Assembly (NCBI GenBank): GCA_936440205.1
Contig: OW387140.1
Location: 28,083,659 to 28,147,658, forward strand
Origin: Lepidonotus clava
Lineage: Eukaryota > Annelida > Polychaeta > Phyllodocida > Polynoidae
Direction: 5' to 3'
Length of the DNA stretch: 64,000 nt
The notes below the pieces were generated by a model. It had not been told where the DNA came from, did no database searches, and saw only the letters and a list, made by a program, of their open reading frames with translations. Positions 50,300 through 61,794 of the stretch are shown piece by piece. Positions within the stretch are counted from its first letter, which is position 1; each line of letters opens with the position of its first letter. The translations under genes and the position numbers were made by a program.

Positions 50300-50364
50300 A
50301 CGTTAACTTTGGGCGCCATTTTCAAAAGTGACTACTCACTGAGCAGTGTGAGCACCTCGTCAAG
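50300..50364 (+). promoter_or_regulatory. promoter region and untranslated first exon of the transposase gene
   Basis: GGCGCCATTTTC (about 50308-50320) contains a YY1-type CGCCATNTT word common at TATA-less starts. A donor GTCAGT follows at 50365. The matching acceptor (TTTTTTCTCCCTTCAG) ends at 50515, two bases before the ATG. The intron would be 151 bases. The exact start of transcription is inferred. Confidence 0.5.
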
Positions 50365-50516
50365 GTCAGTTTACTTACCATACAATAATATATTTACTTT
50401 AGTGTATAGAAATTAGTTCAAATTTATTAATAAAGGTGTTGGGAGCATGTACATATTTATTATCTATCAGTCTAACCAGTCTAACCATCAAATATTTATT
50501 TTTTTCTCCCTTCAGA

Positions 50517-52938
50517 ATGGCTCCTTCGAAAAGGCAGGCGGAAGCTGCCAGATGTGAGAAGCTCTCAACATGGTTACTGCCATCTGTTCTATTGAACAAA
50601 CCCAGCCGCATAAGATACACTGGTCCAGGGAAGAAAATTTGCAAGTCAACCCGCATCTACAAACAGCGAATCGATCCTAGAATTGAGTATCCACGCATTA
50701 GAGACTTCCAGGAAAGGTATAGACTGCCCCCCGACATGGTAGAACACCTAGCAAAGGAATTTGCAGAAAGTCCCTTCTGCACAACAAAGAACGTTAGATT
50801 GAATCAAGAAAATGTGGGTAAGGGGCGACCCATTCCTATCTTCAATAAGGTAAGTTTCACATGTGACTTCATAAGTACTATATAATTACTACATTAAGTA
50901 CAGAAAAAGACTAAATGTACATTCCTTTACTGAATTAAACTGATGCATATATATTTCTTAATATTAAACTTTTATTAACTTTTATTACTACAAAAAAGAT
51001 ACAAAAAAAAACAAAAATCTTGAGTCTATGTACATTTTCTATTGTATTTAAATCTGCATTCTATTTACAGGTATGCTATGCTCTGCGCTTCTTGGCCTCA
51101 GGGGCATCATACACGGTGATTAGGGACACACAAGGAGGGTGCAGCGAGTCCTCCATCTCACGGGCTGTGAATGCCTTCGTTATGTTCCTCGTCTGGAAAT
51201 CGCGCACAGGCGTTATCAGATTCCCATCCGTGAGTTTTTTTTTTATTATTTTATTATTCTTTCGTTTCTTTTTTTTTTTTAATGTATTTTAAGAAAGAAC
51301 ACTTAGAAAGAACCAACTTAGTAATAGTACATAAAACTAAAAATCTCAATTGTTAAAAAAGAAGAAGAATAATTATTTCCCAATAAAAAAAAGTTAATAT
51401 CTATACATTTGTTCTAAGATATGCTTCCTTTCCTTTGGAACAGCGTTACGAGCTGCACGAGCATGCCATACGTTTCAGTAGGAGGTTCAATATGGACCAA
51501 TGCATCGGATGTCTGGATGGGACATATGTGCCTATTAAACGGCCGGTCACCAATGAAGTCTCATACGTGAACCGACATGGGTATCATTCCCTCAACTGTC
51601 TGGTTGGTTCATTTTCTTTTCAATATTATCCCCGATATTGCCCTTTTGAAATAAATAACTTGGGTATCATTCCCTCAACTGTCTGGTTGGTTCATTCTCT
51701 TTTCAATATTATCCCCGATATTGCCCTTTTGAAATAAAAATTAATATACATTTATATATATGTAAATATAATGAGATTGTCTATAAAAGAACTCACACTC
51801 TTTCTAGTTAGCTCTAATTGAATTCTTCAGTAATAGTTATGATGCCCCTTCTTCAGGTCGTTACTGACAGCGAGGAGCGATTCACTTTTGTTGAAACGTC
51901 AGTGTCCGGTGCAAACCATGATATGCATGTATTAGAGACCAGTGATCTAGGGCCAAAGATACTGGGGACAGATCGTCTGGAAGACTACTTCCTTCTTGGT
52001 GACAGTGGGTATGTAATAAACGTGCTATGTCTTATGTATAAATTTTTTTAAAATTATTTAAGAAATTGTAATTTGCTTTTCATTTCTCCTGTATATAAGT
52101 GTTGACTTCATTTTTCATTCTATTATTCAACAATACTTTTCATGTTTGAATTATCTTCACATTTTAGGATAATTTTAGTTATCGTCTGTGATTATCTTTT
52201 TCAGCTACGGCCTTTGCCCCCAGATAATGACACCGTTCAGGTACAAGGACTTGGACAGTATGCCCGAACATGATAAGAAATATCAAAAGGCCCATGTACA
52301 CGCAAGGAACTCTGTAGAGAGGGCCATTGGCCAGTTGAAAATGAGATGGCGGTAAGTTGGAAGGATATAATTCTTTATAACCTTGTCCTAGAAAATATGT
52401 GTATTTCTTATTTAGTTAGACAGATAATACATACTTGTTTAATCTATCTTGAATTTTGATACTAACATGTTCATTTTGAAAATTGCTATCTATCGCATAT
52501 TCCCTCATATAATCTTTCTGGGTTAATTGGTACTGAATATTTATAATTCTATTATTTTTTTTCAGTTGCCTCTCAAAGAACGCAGTGGGTGTACTTGACC
52601 TGGACCCGCTACATGCATCGTGGGTTGTAGAGGCATGCTGCGCATTGCACAATTTGTGCATTGCTTGGGGAGTGAGAGAGATGCAGCCAGGACAAAACAA
52701 AGATCCTGATATGGAGGAAGAGATTCAACAAGAGGCAAGGCGCCGTATATTCAGATCTGTACGACAGGCAGCCCGTCTACCAGCAACAAACCCTACAACT
52801 GCCCCTGTTAGGGAGAGGACCAAGAGCCAACTGTACCGTGCAGGATTTGTGAAACGAGCAAAATATATCTTCCATAATTATGGTGGGCCACGCCCAAATG
52901 TTCGTGACCGTCGTAACCGTCGCGCACGTAACCGATAG
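50517..52938 (+). CDS. Harbinger DDE transposase (HARBI1-like), six coding exons, 440 aa
   Basis: Exons are 50517-50849, 51071-51229, 51444-51602, 51857-52008, 52205-52351 and 52566-52938, all with GT-AG ends and agreeing phases (0, 0, 0, 2, 2). The protein is a nuclease-fold transposase of the DDE_Tnp_4/HARBI1 family, which excises and inserts its element. An N-terminal helical region (about residues 60-110, RIRDFQERYRLPPDMVEHLA) precedes the catalytic domain. The catalytic triad is visible: D189 in GCLDGTYVPI, D266 in LLGDSGY, E306 in RNSVERAIGQLK. The family's HD...H motif is present as GANHDMHVLE. A basic tail (RDRRNRRARNR) closes it. Length is slightly above typical HARBI1 proteins. The start follows an acceptor at 50515 and fits the context AATGG. 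No stop or frameshift interrupts it. Confidence 0.92.
51578..51738 (+). repeat. 83-bp tandem duplication across the exon 3 donor
   Basis: The sequence from TGGGTATCATTCCCTCAACT to CCTTTTGAAATAAA is present twice in a row (from 51578 and from 51661), differing at one or two bases. It holds the end of exon 3 and its donor CTG|GTTGGT, so a second identical donor sits 83 bases downstream. Use of the second donor would add frame-shifting, stop-containing sequence. The first joins exactly to exon 4 (HSLNCL + VVTDSEERF). Confidence 0.9.
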
Positions 52939-53183
52939 ATTCACCATATCTTACGAGTTTGTCTGTGGAGGTAGAACCTAGACATGTTATATATGCATGT
53001 ACCATATCTAACAGAAGTCTATCGAAGTATATTGGTACTTATACCTATGAGCAGTCATCTTCAAATTGTTAATTACTGTTCACTAGCGTTTACATTTTTA
53101 CATATTTAGTTGAGTAAGGAGTAATCATAAATTAACTTGAAAGGCTATGAAATTTGTAATTCTCTAATCGTGTAATACTCAAA

Positions 53184-53213
53184 AAGTTATCCGGATAAAA
53201 TTGTTTGCGTCAT
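53184..53213 (+). repeat. internal copy of a left subterminal segment
   Basis: AAAAGTTATCCGGATAAAAT then TGTTTGCGT matches 50243-50271 at about 26 of 29 bases. It lies just past the transposase gene. Confidence 0.6.
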
Positions 53214-53341
53214 CAAAAAGTTAATTCTCTAATCATATTAGAAAAACGATTACAAATCAACTAGCAACTTGCTAAAAAAAATTACAAATCAACTTGCTAC
53301 AATGTGTATGTTTATATTACAAATGAACTCTCTCAATATTC

Positions 53342-53347
53342 AATAAA
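53342..53347 (+). terminator. poly(A) signal for the transposase gene
   Basis: AATAAA, about 400 bases after the transposase stop and before the opposing gene's likely 3' end. Confidence 0.45.
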
Positions 53348-53485
53348 TTTCGGTATCACTAGTTCATTACTTGTACTCTTTACTTCTTAGTTCTATATTA
53401 ACTTTCCCGATAATTCTGTATACATTAGGGCTTACTGTGCTTCGTTAGAATTATATGAACAGAACAGCAAAGTAAACTTGAAATT

Positions 53486-53491
53486 TTTATT
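53486..53491 (-). terminator. poly(A) signal for the accessory gene
   Basis: Reverse-strand AATAAA, about 775 bases after the accessory gene's stop. Another candidate is at 53612-53617. Placed with the signal at 53342, it lets the two convergent transcripts end without overlapping. Confidence 0.4.
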
Positions 53492-53499
53492 AACTAGAT

Positions 53500-54263
53500 A
53501 AAACCATACTTTCTATTTGGAACTACATGAATCTGCATGTGTTTTTTTGCAACTCTAGGAAGTACCTGACTGAAGCAGTAGCTTCTTAACGGTTTTACAT
53601 TTCAATAGATGTTTATTCATAATGTAGTATATTTCTTTTGCGGAAATCTACATCCGAGTAATGGTCTTTTTTTAATAGCTAACTGCAAAAAACTTCAAAA
53701 TATCTAACTTCTAAAATCTTTAACCATTAAAGTAACATTACAACAAACATTTATGAACTCGACAAGTATGTCAATATCTTAAAATCCCACAATATCTAAC
53801 ATCACACGTTTCCCGTATACATGGAATACAGTCCACCATGCATACTACTTTTCCTCGAAGTCTCCATGTATTATCAGACTTCTATATTTCAATCCCGATA
53901 TCTAAATGCGAATTATCCGCAGTAGGACACATCACACTTGACATGTATACAATGTACGAAAACATGTTAAAAGCATGCTAAAAACACTCTTCCTGAAAAA
54001 GTATCGATTCGGACATCCACCTACACACCATAATTCAAGGGTACTGTCTTAATCTACCACAAAGGTAGAAATAGAACTTAGATTAAATATAACACATGTA
54101 TTTCTGTTTAAGTACTCTCTTCAAACTAAATAAAAGCAATGTCTTGAATGTGAGTATTTCTCACTTAACTGTAGCTTTCATACGTTTCACATGATTATAA
54201 AAAGAGTACTTTACTCTTGTCAAAGTTAGTTAAAGTTGGAGCAGAAATTCTTTTGTCAGACCT
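53500..54263. other. 3' region between the convergent genes
   Basis: AT-rich sequence holding the accessory gene's 3' untranslated part. A GCGAATTATCCGC word occurs near 53908, related to the subterminal motif. No further gene is seen. Confidence 0.4.
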
Positions 54264-57200
54264 CTAGGACAATAATTTCCGGGATTTCTTCTTCGTCCTT
54301 GTAGACCGTCTAGAGGAGGCTGCACTAGCCACGCTCCCATCACTGTCCGTTTCACCCGATGCTACCAGTTTTGTCGGAGGCTCGTAGAAGGTTACCGATG
54401 TACTTCCAAGTTTAGCACTGCTTCCACTTGAAGATTTAGCTGTTGGACTCTGTGAGGTTGAGATACCTGCTGATGCATGTTGAGTAGAAGTTGGAATATC
54501 AGGCCATGGCAAACCCTCAGTGTTTTCAGTGTCTCCTTCATTGCTTTTATTGACACGGGCAGTTTGACGTTCCATCCTCTTCTCTGCGACTGCTTCTTTC
54601 AAAGCATCAGTGAAAGCTTTGTTGATGATTGCTGCTTGATCCATCACCACCTCCTCACCACTATAGTGGATCTGTGCCCCTTGAATTAAAGCTTGTTCTA
54701 CCTCTTCCATGTTCATGTTTTCGGAACGCGGCAATGTACCTGTAGGCTCTGTTTTTTCTGAAGGTTGTTCACTTCCATGTACAGTCAGTACTTGTTTCTC
54801 AATGTTCTGCTCTTCATTTTCCTGTACCGGCTCCCTGCCATCCTCCACACTCTGTGAGGTTGGTACAATTAATATATGGTCACTGTGAGGGGTACGTGTA
54901 TCTGTGAGCCGGTTCTGATTGTTATCATCTTGTGTACGAGCCTGCACTGACTGGTTCTCACTCTCGGGAGCGTGTGTATCGGTTTCCATGGTGTCTTGGT
55001 GGTGTGTTTCATCAGTTTCCATTTCTTGTTCTCCTGTATCGGCATGTATCTGGTCTGGATTATTGGTGGGTATAACGACGGTCCCTATGTGTTGTAATTC
55101 ACCTTCATCGGTGTCACTTTTGAAGGTTGGGGATACAACTCCTCTGCTGCTGGCAATAGCGGTAAGAAGATCCTTTATTTCCACCAAGAGTGGCATCTTC
55201 TTGCGTATAGACTCCACCGCATTGTTGAGCCCAGCAACATCACCTCCCAACAAAGACATTCGGTTTTTCAGTTTTTTCATGTCAAGCTTTACGGTTCGGA
55301 CATCTGCTTCCACTTCTTGAAGGTCATTTTTTATCAGACCCACGTCAGACTTCACACAATTCATGTCTGAGCACGAGGATGCTGCATCTACTTTTACATC
55401 TTGCACGTCCGATGATATCACCCCCATCTGTCCTTTTATAACATGTGAGTCCCCCTTAAGGGAATCAGTACTCTCACGTACACTTTGAATGTGCTTTCTG
55501 TTAGTTTTGACGTCTTGTTTCATACACATGACCGCGGAATGAACATTGTCATAATCACCTTTCAGTCCCCAGAACTGTTGCACAAGGTTCTTCACTTCTC
55601 CAGATATAGTGGCGGTCTCTGTATTCAGTCCATCTAAAGTTTTTGTGTCTGCCCTGACTCTTTTCAGGTCGTCTAACACAATGCTTATTCCGTCCTCCAA
55701 GGTGCCCTTGAATTCTTTCGCACACACTGTGCCTATAATGTTGGGATCTTTGCCAGTTTTTGTAGAAGTACTTGTGGGTTGGTAACCCTTATTTGGTTTC
55801 TCAGTGTGTGTGTCGGACTTCTCTGTTAAATCTATAGTGTCTGACTCTGTGTTCTCCTTTTTGATGTTGGTACCATTTTTCTTAGGACCCACTTTCTTCA
55901 CATTCATGCGGTAGTCTGTTTTCACATCGTCGGCTGGTAGCTCTTTCAGTGGTGTACTTGAAGTCATACCATCTCCTCCAAGATCTGGAACATCAGGGAG
56001 TTCCTGCTCCTCCTCCGGCTCCTCGTCAGCTTCTGAGGAATATATGTATAAACCGATAGTTGAAGATAATTTGTAGAATATGTATAAAGTACTTTTGTAG
56101 TATAGTAGGATAAGTATTTGAAATACGGTTATCTTGGTATTGTTATTTGCAATATTTTACTCTACCATAAATTATTATTATCTCAGAAAATATTGTCTGA
56201 AAGAGAAGTTATAGTTTATTTCTGTATCTGGGTGCAATAATTTTTTCTTCACATTTCTGTAACCTATTTAGTAAAATATCTACACATAATAAATATGTCA
56301 AATCATTACCTACCTTCATCTTGGTTGTAATCTAGTTGTCGTTTCGGAGAGAAGACCTCGGACAATGTGGCTGTCATGGATCCGGATTTAGAATCGTTAC
56401 CCCGTATTCTAGAACTCGAACGTGAGCCCTTTGAAGGTGGGGTGGGGCTTGCGGGCGATGCCTCTTCCTTGGCTTTGATACGTGGGGACCGTCTCTTTTC
56501 TCCAGTCGTTTGTGCATCACCTTCTAATGTGAACAACATTGTCTTAAAATATATTCGTCTGTATATATCAAGATAACAAAAAAATGATAGAACTTATCTG
56601 CACTTAGTAATACTATTCTTGTGACCCCGGTAGGTATTCAAAATTATTTTTTATTCAAGATATTTACAGTATATTTGTTCATCAGAAAAACATGACAAGT
56701 TAAGTGGTAATAGAGTTACAATGATTTTGTTTTTTATTTTTGGAAATTAGTTATTTCGTTTCAAAATGAATCCCTACCTATAACTATTGGACAAGATGCG
56801 TCACCTTTTCTTGCTTTGGTTTTTCTTGATCGTGTTGAGAGTTTGCTGCTTTTCTTTTTCTCAGGCTTATATTCCTCGTCGTCGTCGTCCTCATCCTCAA
56901 AGGTCTCCTTCTCACTTTCTTCTTTCTTAACTGGTGGTCCCTTCTTTTTAGTTTTCACGTCCATACCTTCAATAATATGTAAGTTCAAATACTATACAAT
57001 ACGATGAAATATGTTGGGAGGTAGGGGTGGGAATCATAGCCGGATACTTGTATTGTCTGTGTTGATTACTACCGATAATTATTGAGTTTTCATTCTATAT
57101 TCAACAATACTTTTCATGTTTGAAATATCTGCACATTATAGCGAAAACAAAATAATTTGGGGTTTCATTCATTCATTTCACAACACAAACGTAGGTGGGG

Positions 57201-60200
57201 GCCTAAGGTCAAGTCATTCTGTGCTCTGTAAAAATTTTGTTTTCTGTTTTTTCTGTGTTGGTGTAAGCCAAAAGCTAAGCATGGCCAACAATAAATGCAA
57301 TTATTTTGATAATATCTACCTACACGTGCGATATTCTTATTCCAAAGCTAAGCCCCGCCCACAATCAACCGGTCTGTGGAAGGCCCGGTTAATAAGCTAA
57401 GTATTTGTAAATGGCAATGCAGCTGAAACCGGGCCTGCGTTAGGTTAGGCCTGCGTTAGGTTAGGCCTGTGTTAGGGTAGGCCTGCATTAGGGTAGGTCT
57501 AAAAGTTCATCCCAGACTGATCGAACTCTACAAAGAGAGGCGCAAGCTGGGGACAGCCGATTCCATATTGCTTACACCAACACAGAAAAAACAGAAAACA
57601 AAAAGTGAAAGCTAGGCCCCACAACTCAAATATTATCCGGAAAATATTTATAGGTCTGCCCTGCCGTCTGCGCCTAAACAAAAAGACGCCCGCCGGGGCT
57701 CTACAAAGATAGGCGCAAGCCGGGGACAGCTGGTTACGTATTTCGACAGCGCTTACGTCCACCCCAGACTGATCGAACTCTACAAAGAGAGGCGCAAGGC
57801 GGGGATACCCGAATGCCTGCCGACAATTCACTGAAATTTGAAACCGAAAGCTAGGCCCCACGCTAGCCCTATGCCAAACAGGCTAGGCCCCACAAGTGAA
57901 AGTGTCCCAAAAAAATAAAAAAATTTAGAGTGCCATGAGATGAGTGGGGTTTCTAACATTCATCTCACAGCACCCAGGTAGCTGGGGGCCTAAGGCCAAT
58001 TGATTGAGTGCTCTGTACAAATCAAGGTAATGAATTGATTGGATGCACTACCCAGCTACCCGAAAGTAGATTCCCATCTCTGAGTATATATACCAGTGCC
58101 TCTCTTTCACCCAACAGGGAAGGTGTCTAAACCTCACATGTAAGCAGTTATCCACTACTGCAGCACCAAACTCACTTTTCGCATGAAAACATAACATTTC
58201 TAGGATAAATATAATATAAATAAGTTATTTTTGTAGTGTGAATGATCTGTAAGTCATAATTTCAGAGAATATTCAGCGAACGTTCGCCGATCGTTCGCTG
58301 AAGCTTGTGCCCGGCTTGCTCCTCTCTTTGTAGAGTTCGATCTGGACGTAAGCGCTGTCGAAATACGTAACCGGCTGTTCCCGGCTTGCGCCTCTCTTTG
58401 TAGAGTTCGATATCAGGAAAATATTTATAGGCCTGGACGTAAGCGCTGTCGAAATACGTAACCGGCTGTCCCCGGCTTGCTCCTCTCTTTGTAGAGTTCG
58501 ATCTGGACGTAAGCGCTGTCGAAATACGTAACCGGCTGTTCCCGGCTTGCGCCTCTCTTTGTAGAGTTCGATATCAGGAAAATATTTATAGGCCTGGACG
58601 TAAGCGCTGTCGAAATACGTAACCGGCTGTCCCCGGCTTGCGCCTCTCTTTGTAGAGTTCGATATCAGGAAAATATTTATAGGCCTGGACGTAAGCGCTG
58701 TCGAAATACGTAACCGGCTGTCCCCGGCTTGCGCCTCTCTTTGTGTAGTTCGATCGGTTTGGTATTATTTGGTTGGTTGGTGGGGGGGTGTCCCGATCTG
58801 TTGTAGAGTTCGAAATTATTATGCCAATATAAGGTAAACTGTGCAATCGTGTATAAGATTGTTTAGGCGCAGATGGCGGGCCAGGCCTATAAATATTTTC
58901 CGGATAAAAACAGAATTGTCCGCGGGGATTACTTTTTTTTTTAGCCTGTTAGGCCTAGCGCTTTTCGGATTGACTATATAATACATACCATACTCATCCT
59001 GCTGCTTTGTAACTTGTCGTTTGGTGTCATCCTTCGACGCATCTATTGACTGTTTTTGCTCTTCCTCCGCACGTTTCATACGCTTCAGGTAGTTTTTGGC
59101 AGACACACATGCCCGACGAGTTGGATCGGTGTCGAGTGGGCGCTTCCATGAACCAGGGATAACTGAATAGGAAGAACAAAATATATACTGTAATATTCTA
59201 AATTTGTTTTAACCACTTCATACTGAACAAGTTCACACTAGAGAAATTCACCGTCTAGAAAGTTAAAAAAGATTAATAATTATAAAGGATGTCAAAATTA
59301 AAAGCCCGCCTTAAAAATTATTGTATAATGATGTACATTCCTTCAAGAAGTAATCTAAATATAAAAGTTTACATACCTCCACAACACTCCGGTCCATAGA
59401 ATTGGAGAACCATGACCTCCAAAGATGTCAGTTTGTCCTTCTCCGCAATTGCCGGGCCTCCAGACTGTTTTTGTAGCAGCTGTAGGTTCTTCGCCTGAAT
59501 ATAGGAAATAATAGGATTAATAAATGGGTAGGGAATTGAAGGAAGTGTCAATTATTTTGTCAAATATATTTAAGTGTACGTATAAAATTATCTTAATAAT
59601 TATCTGTTATAATTATCTTGTAACTAATTAGTTTGCAGTTTATAAATATCTAAATCTCTAAATAGCTAGGCACTACTAATAATAATGTTACTCTATTGTA
59701 ATCTATTTTTCTAAGGAAAAGTGTGTAAATAAATCATATTGAAAGTAACTTACCTTAGACCGACAGTCGGATTTGTATGTGATCATCTTGTAATATATAT
59801 CCTTCTTACGTCTCTTTTTGCCCCCTGCCGAATTTACCCGCTCCTTTATGACTTGGAAGGCCGTATTTTTCATTTTGTTCCTCTGTTGTGCGGTGGTGTT
59901 TGCTTTATCGAAGTTCCCCATAACTATGTCCCTGGATTAAAAAAAAAAGACACAAAAAACATGTCAATGAAGAAAGAAAGATGTATTTTTAATTATACGA
60001 AAATTATATGAGGAGAGAGTTATAGATTGCCAACAAATAAATTCCTTGACTCTTTATCATTATTGTTTTTACTTGCCTGCCTCCCACTATTTTATTTTCT
60101 TGAGAAATTCTTTGTTTAGGGAAAAATTCTAAAAAAGTTAATGATAATTATTTTTTTGCTCAAAACTTTACATGTATGTAATAGAGTTCTTATGATTAGC

Positions 60201-60977
60201 AGTTAAAATTATAACTTACTTGAAATCTTCAGCTGTAGTGTATATGGCTGCAAGTTCAGTGTCCGTCCACCACGTGTGGGATGTTGCGTCTTCATCCTCA
60301 CTGCAGGAGGAACACCAACATAAGTCTTTCCTCTTACCAGCTGTTTGTTTTTTTCTTTTAGTAGAAGTCTTTTTCTTGATTTTTGAGGCAGGTGTATCGA
60401 TAGTAGATTGGGACGCATGGGATGTATGGGAGGCCTCTGAAGTTTCATCCCCATCATTGTCTTCATCATCTTCTTCGGATTGTTCTGGTTCTTCTTGCTG
60501 TACTTCTGTGACTATAGTTTCACCTCTACGACCGATTTTTCGTCTTTTGCTCGGAGTTTTAAAGGGGGATTCGGTAGTGAAATCATCGTCAGAATTATGT
60601 TGAGGAACAATACTGCCTGGTACTACTGTTCTTCTAGAGTACAAGGATTCTGCTGCAGCAGCCTTGGCTATCCTCCGTATAGATTGATCGAAGGACGGTA
60701 GGGGAGAATCGTTGTCAACCTGCACGTAACTGTCATCTTTTGATGGTGTTGTAGTGTCTTCAGTTGGAGCAGTCTCAATAGAAGTGGAAGTGGTGGGTTT
60801 GTTTTTTAATAATTTTTTTTGGAGTTCCTCTATCTGTTTTTTTCGGTCTACTGCCAAAGCAGCCTCCAACAGTTCTTCAAGTTGTGTTTTTTCTACATCA
60901 GACTTTGTTTTCGCCAGTAAGACACGTATAGAACGTACGTCTGTACTCTCCTTGCTTCCATTTCCATTGCTCGCCAT
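54264..60977 (-). CDS. Harbinger accessory protein: Myb/SANT-like domain plus long coiled coil, seven coding exons, 1131 aa
   Basis: Exons on the minus strand: 60977-60220, 59931-59754, 59494-59377, 59162-58989, 56966-56778, 56523-56314 and 56032-54264. All have GT-AG ends and agreeing phases (2, 0, 1, 1, 1, 1), giving 1131 codons with no break. Residues 1-230 are charged and helical with acidic runs and a basic stretch. CWCSSC precedes WWTDTELAAI, and residues about 237-330 look like a Myb/SANT domain of Myb_DNA-bind_5 type (KDIVMGNFDKA, KERVNSAGGKK, TYKSDCRSKAK). Residues 410-565 are alternating basic and acidic linkers. SDTIDLTEK (about 606-614) resembles a SUMO-interacting motif. Residues about 645-835 are a long coiled coil. 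The tail is acidic, then basic (RRSTRTKKKSRKLLS). Known Harbinger Myb-like partners are several-fold shorter. The ATG directly follows acceptor TATAATTCAG. Confidence 0.85.
57160..58030. repeat. nested repeats in the large intron of the accessory gene (part 1)
   Basis: Three structures are visible. A perfect 34-base inverted repeat (57235-57268 and 57570-57603; core TTTCTGTGTTGGTGTAAGC) spans about 370 bases. A 17-base tandem repeat (GGCCTGCGTTAGGTTAG) has four units at 57434-57500. Two diverged direct copies of a segment containing GGGGGCCTAAGG (about 57165-57235 and 57945-58020) flank them. They lie between coding exons 4 and 5. Confidence 0.8.
57505..57800 (-). repeat. reverse-oriented units of the 70/91-bp family
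   Basis: GATCGAACTCTACAAAGAGA then GGCGCAAGC and GGGGACAGC occur at about 57519 and 57772, and a partial unit with TACGTATTTCGACAGCGCTT at about 57735. These are the reverse complement of the units at 58300-58770, so the intron holds opposed arrays. Confidence 0.8.
58290..58770 (+). repeat. 70/91-bp tandem array in the same intron
   Basis: Units start with CTGGACGTAAGCGCTGTCG at 58342, 58433, 58503, 58594 and 58685: spacings 91, 70, 91, 91. The 91-base form has 21 extra bases (GATATCAGGAAAATATTTAT and one more) that the 70-base form lacks. The pair 91+70 recurs as a 161-base higher-order period. Copies are nearly identical, so the array is recent. A flanking partial copy with AAATATTTTCCGG lies at 58880-58910. 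Confidence 0.9.
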
Positions 60978-61129
60978 CTGAATTATAAAAAAAAGGAAGA
61001 AATAGAATAAATGCATAACGGAATATGACAGGAATCGAGATATTTGGAAGTTGCATTAAAAATTCCTTTTTTGCTACATGTACTTTGGAATGTTTTTATG
61101 TAAAGATTAGAGAATTAAGAAGGGATGGA

Positions 61130-61260
61130 ACCAGGGGGGGGGGGGGTCTGGGGGAGTTGGCCAATGCTCCACAGTTAAATAATGTTTGTATTGCACCCCC
61201 TTCCCACCCCCACTAGAAATTTGCGGATCACATGGGTGGGTGGGGGGGGGGGGGGGGATG
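61130..61260. repeat. two G homopolymer tracts in the 5' intron
   Basis: G runs at about 61135-61147 and 61240-61257 lie in the first intron of the accessory gene. They are simple sequence only. Confidence 0.6.
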
Positions 61261-61518
61261 GTAATTATACCCTAACAATATAACATGGCTTACTTTCATT
61301 TTCAGTATACATTTGTAGTGTGAATGAGTTAATGTGTGCTTATAATGTCACCAGAAAGCTTAAAGATTTACGGACAGCGTGTTATTTTTTTGTAACCATC
61401 AGTAGATGAAACTACTTGCTTTTCAGGGAAAAAGACATGTGTCGAAAAGAAATAGCTTAGTACCACGAGTACCACAAAGTAACACAAGTTTATAATAAGT
61501 CAAATAATATATATTTAC

Positions 61519-61650
61519 CGTTTGGAAATGAGGATGTACTGCGAAGTGTAGGCCTAGAACGAGAAGCGTGACAACAACGATACACGACATATGGCGGAGA
61601 CGAAGAAGATGACGTAGTACCGGCAGATAACTATAAAACAGCGACGGGAT
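61519..61650 (-). promoter_or_regulatory. promoter region and untranslated first exon of the accessory gene
   Basis: Read on the minus strand: TACTACGTCATC (CRE-like), then CTCCGCCATATG (YY1-like CCGCCAT), then an exon ending CCAAACG with donor GTAAAT at 61518. The intron of about 541 bases ends in the acceptor directly before the ATG at 60977. Transposase and accessory genes thus share one layout: CGCCAT-type start, untranslated exon, intron, ATG at the acceptor. Confidence 0.5.
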
Positions 61651-61794
61651 ATCGGGAACAAGCGAATTTAGGATGGTACCCGGCAGTTATATTTGTTTAA
61701 AGGGAGAGTCACTGAGAACCAGCCGATTTGACCTCTACCGGATGTGACGTAAGAACCAATTTGGCGCGAAGTTATAGTGACCTTGACAAATTCT

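Noticed and set aside
50436-50516. Extra 27 residues at the transposase N-terminus
   Set aside because: They are translated from the polypyrimidine tract before the acceptor at 50515.
54264-55967. A separate 567-residue protein starting at its own ATG
   Set aside because: The frame stays open upstream to a good acceptor at 56033 and joins in phase to six more exons; it is the last exon of the accessory gene.
57499-57861. 120-codon minus-strand gene
   Set aside because: It is made of the inverted repeat units within the accessory gene's intron and has no exon logic.
60216-61016. Start of the accessory protein at the upstream ATG (61016)
   Set aside because: The extra residues (MHLFYFFLFFIIQ) are the pyrimidine-rich tract and acceptor read as codons; the ATG at 60977 follows the splice site.
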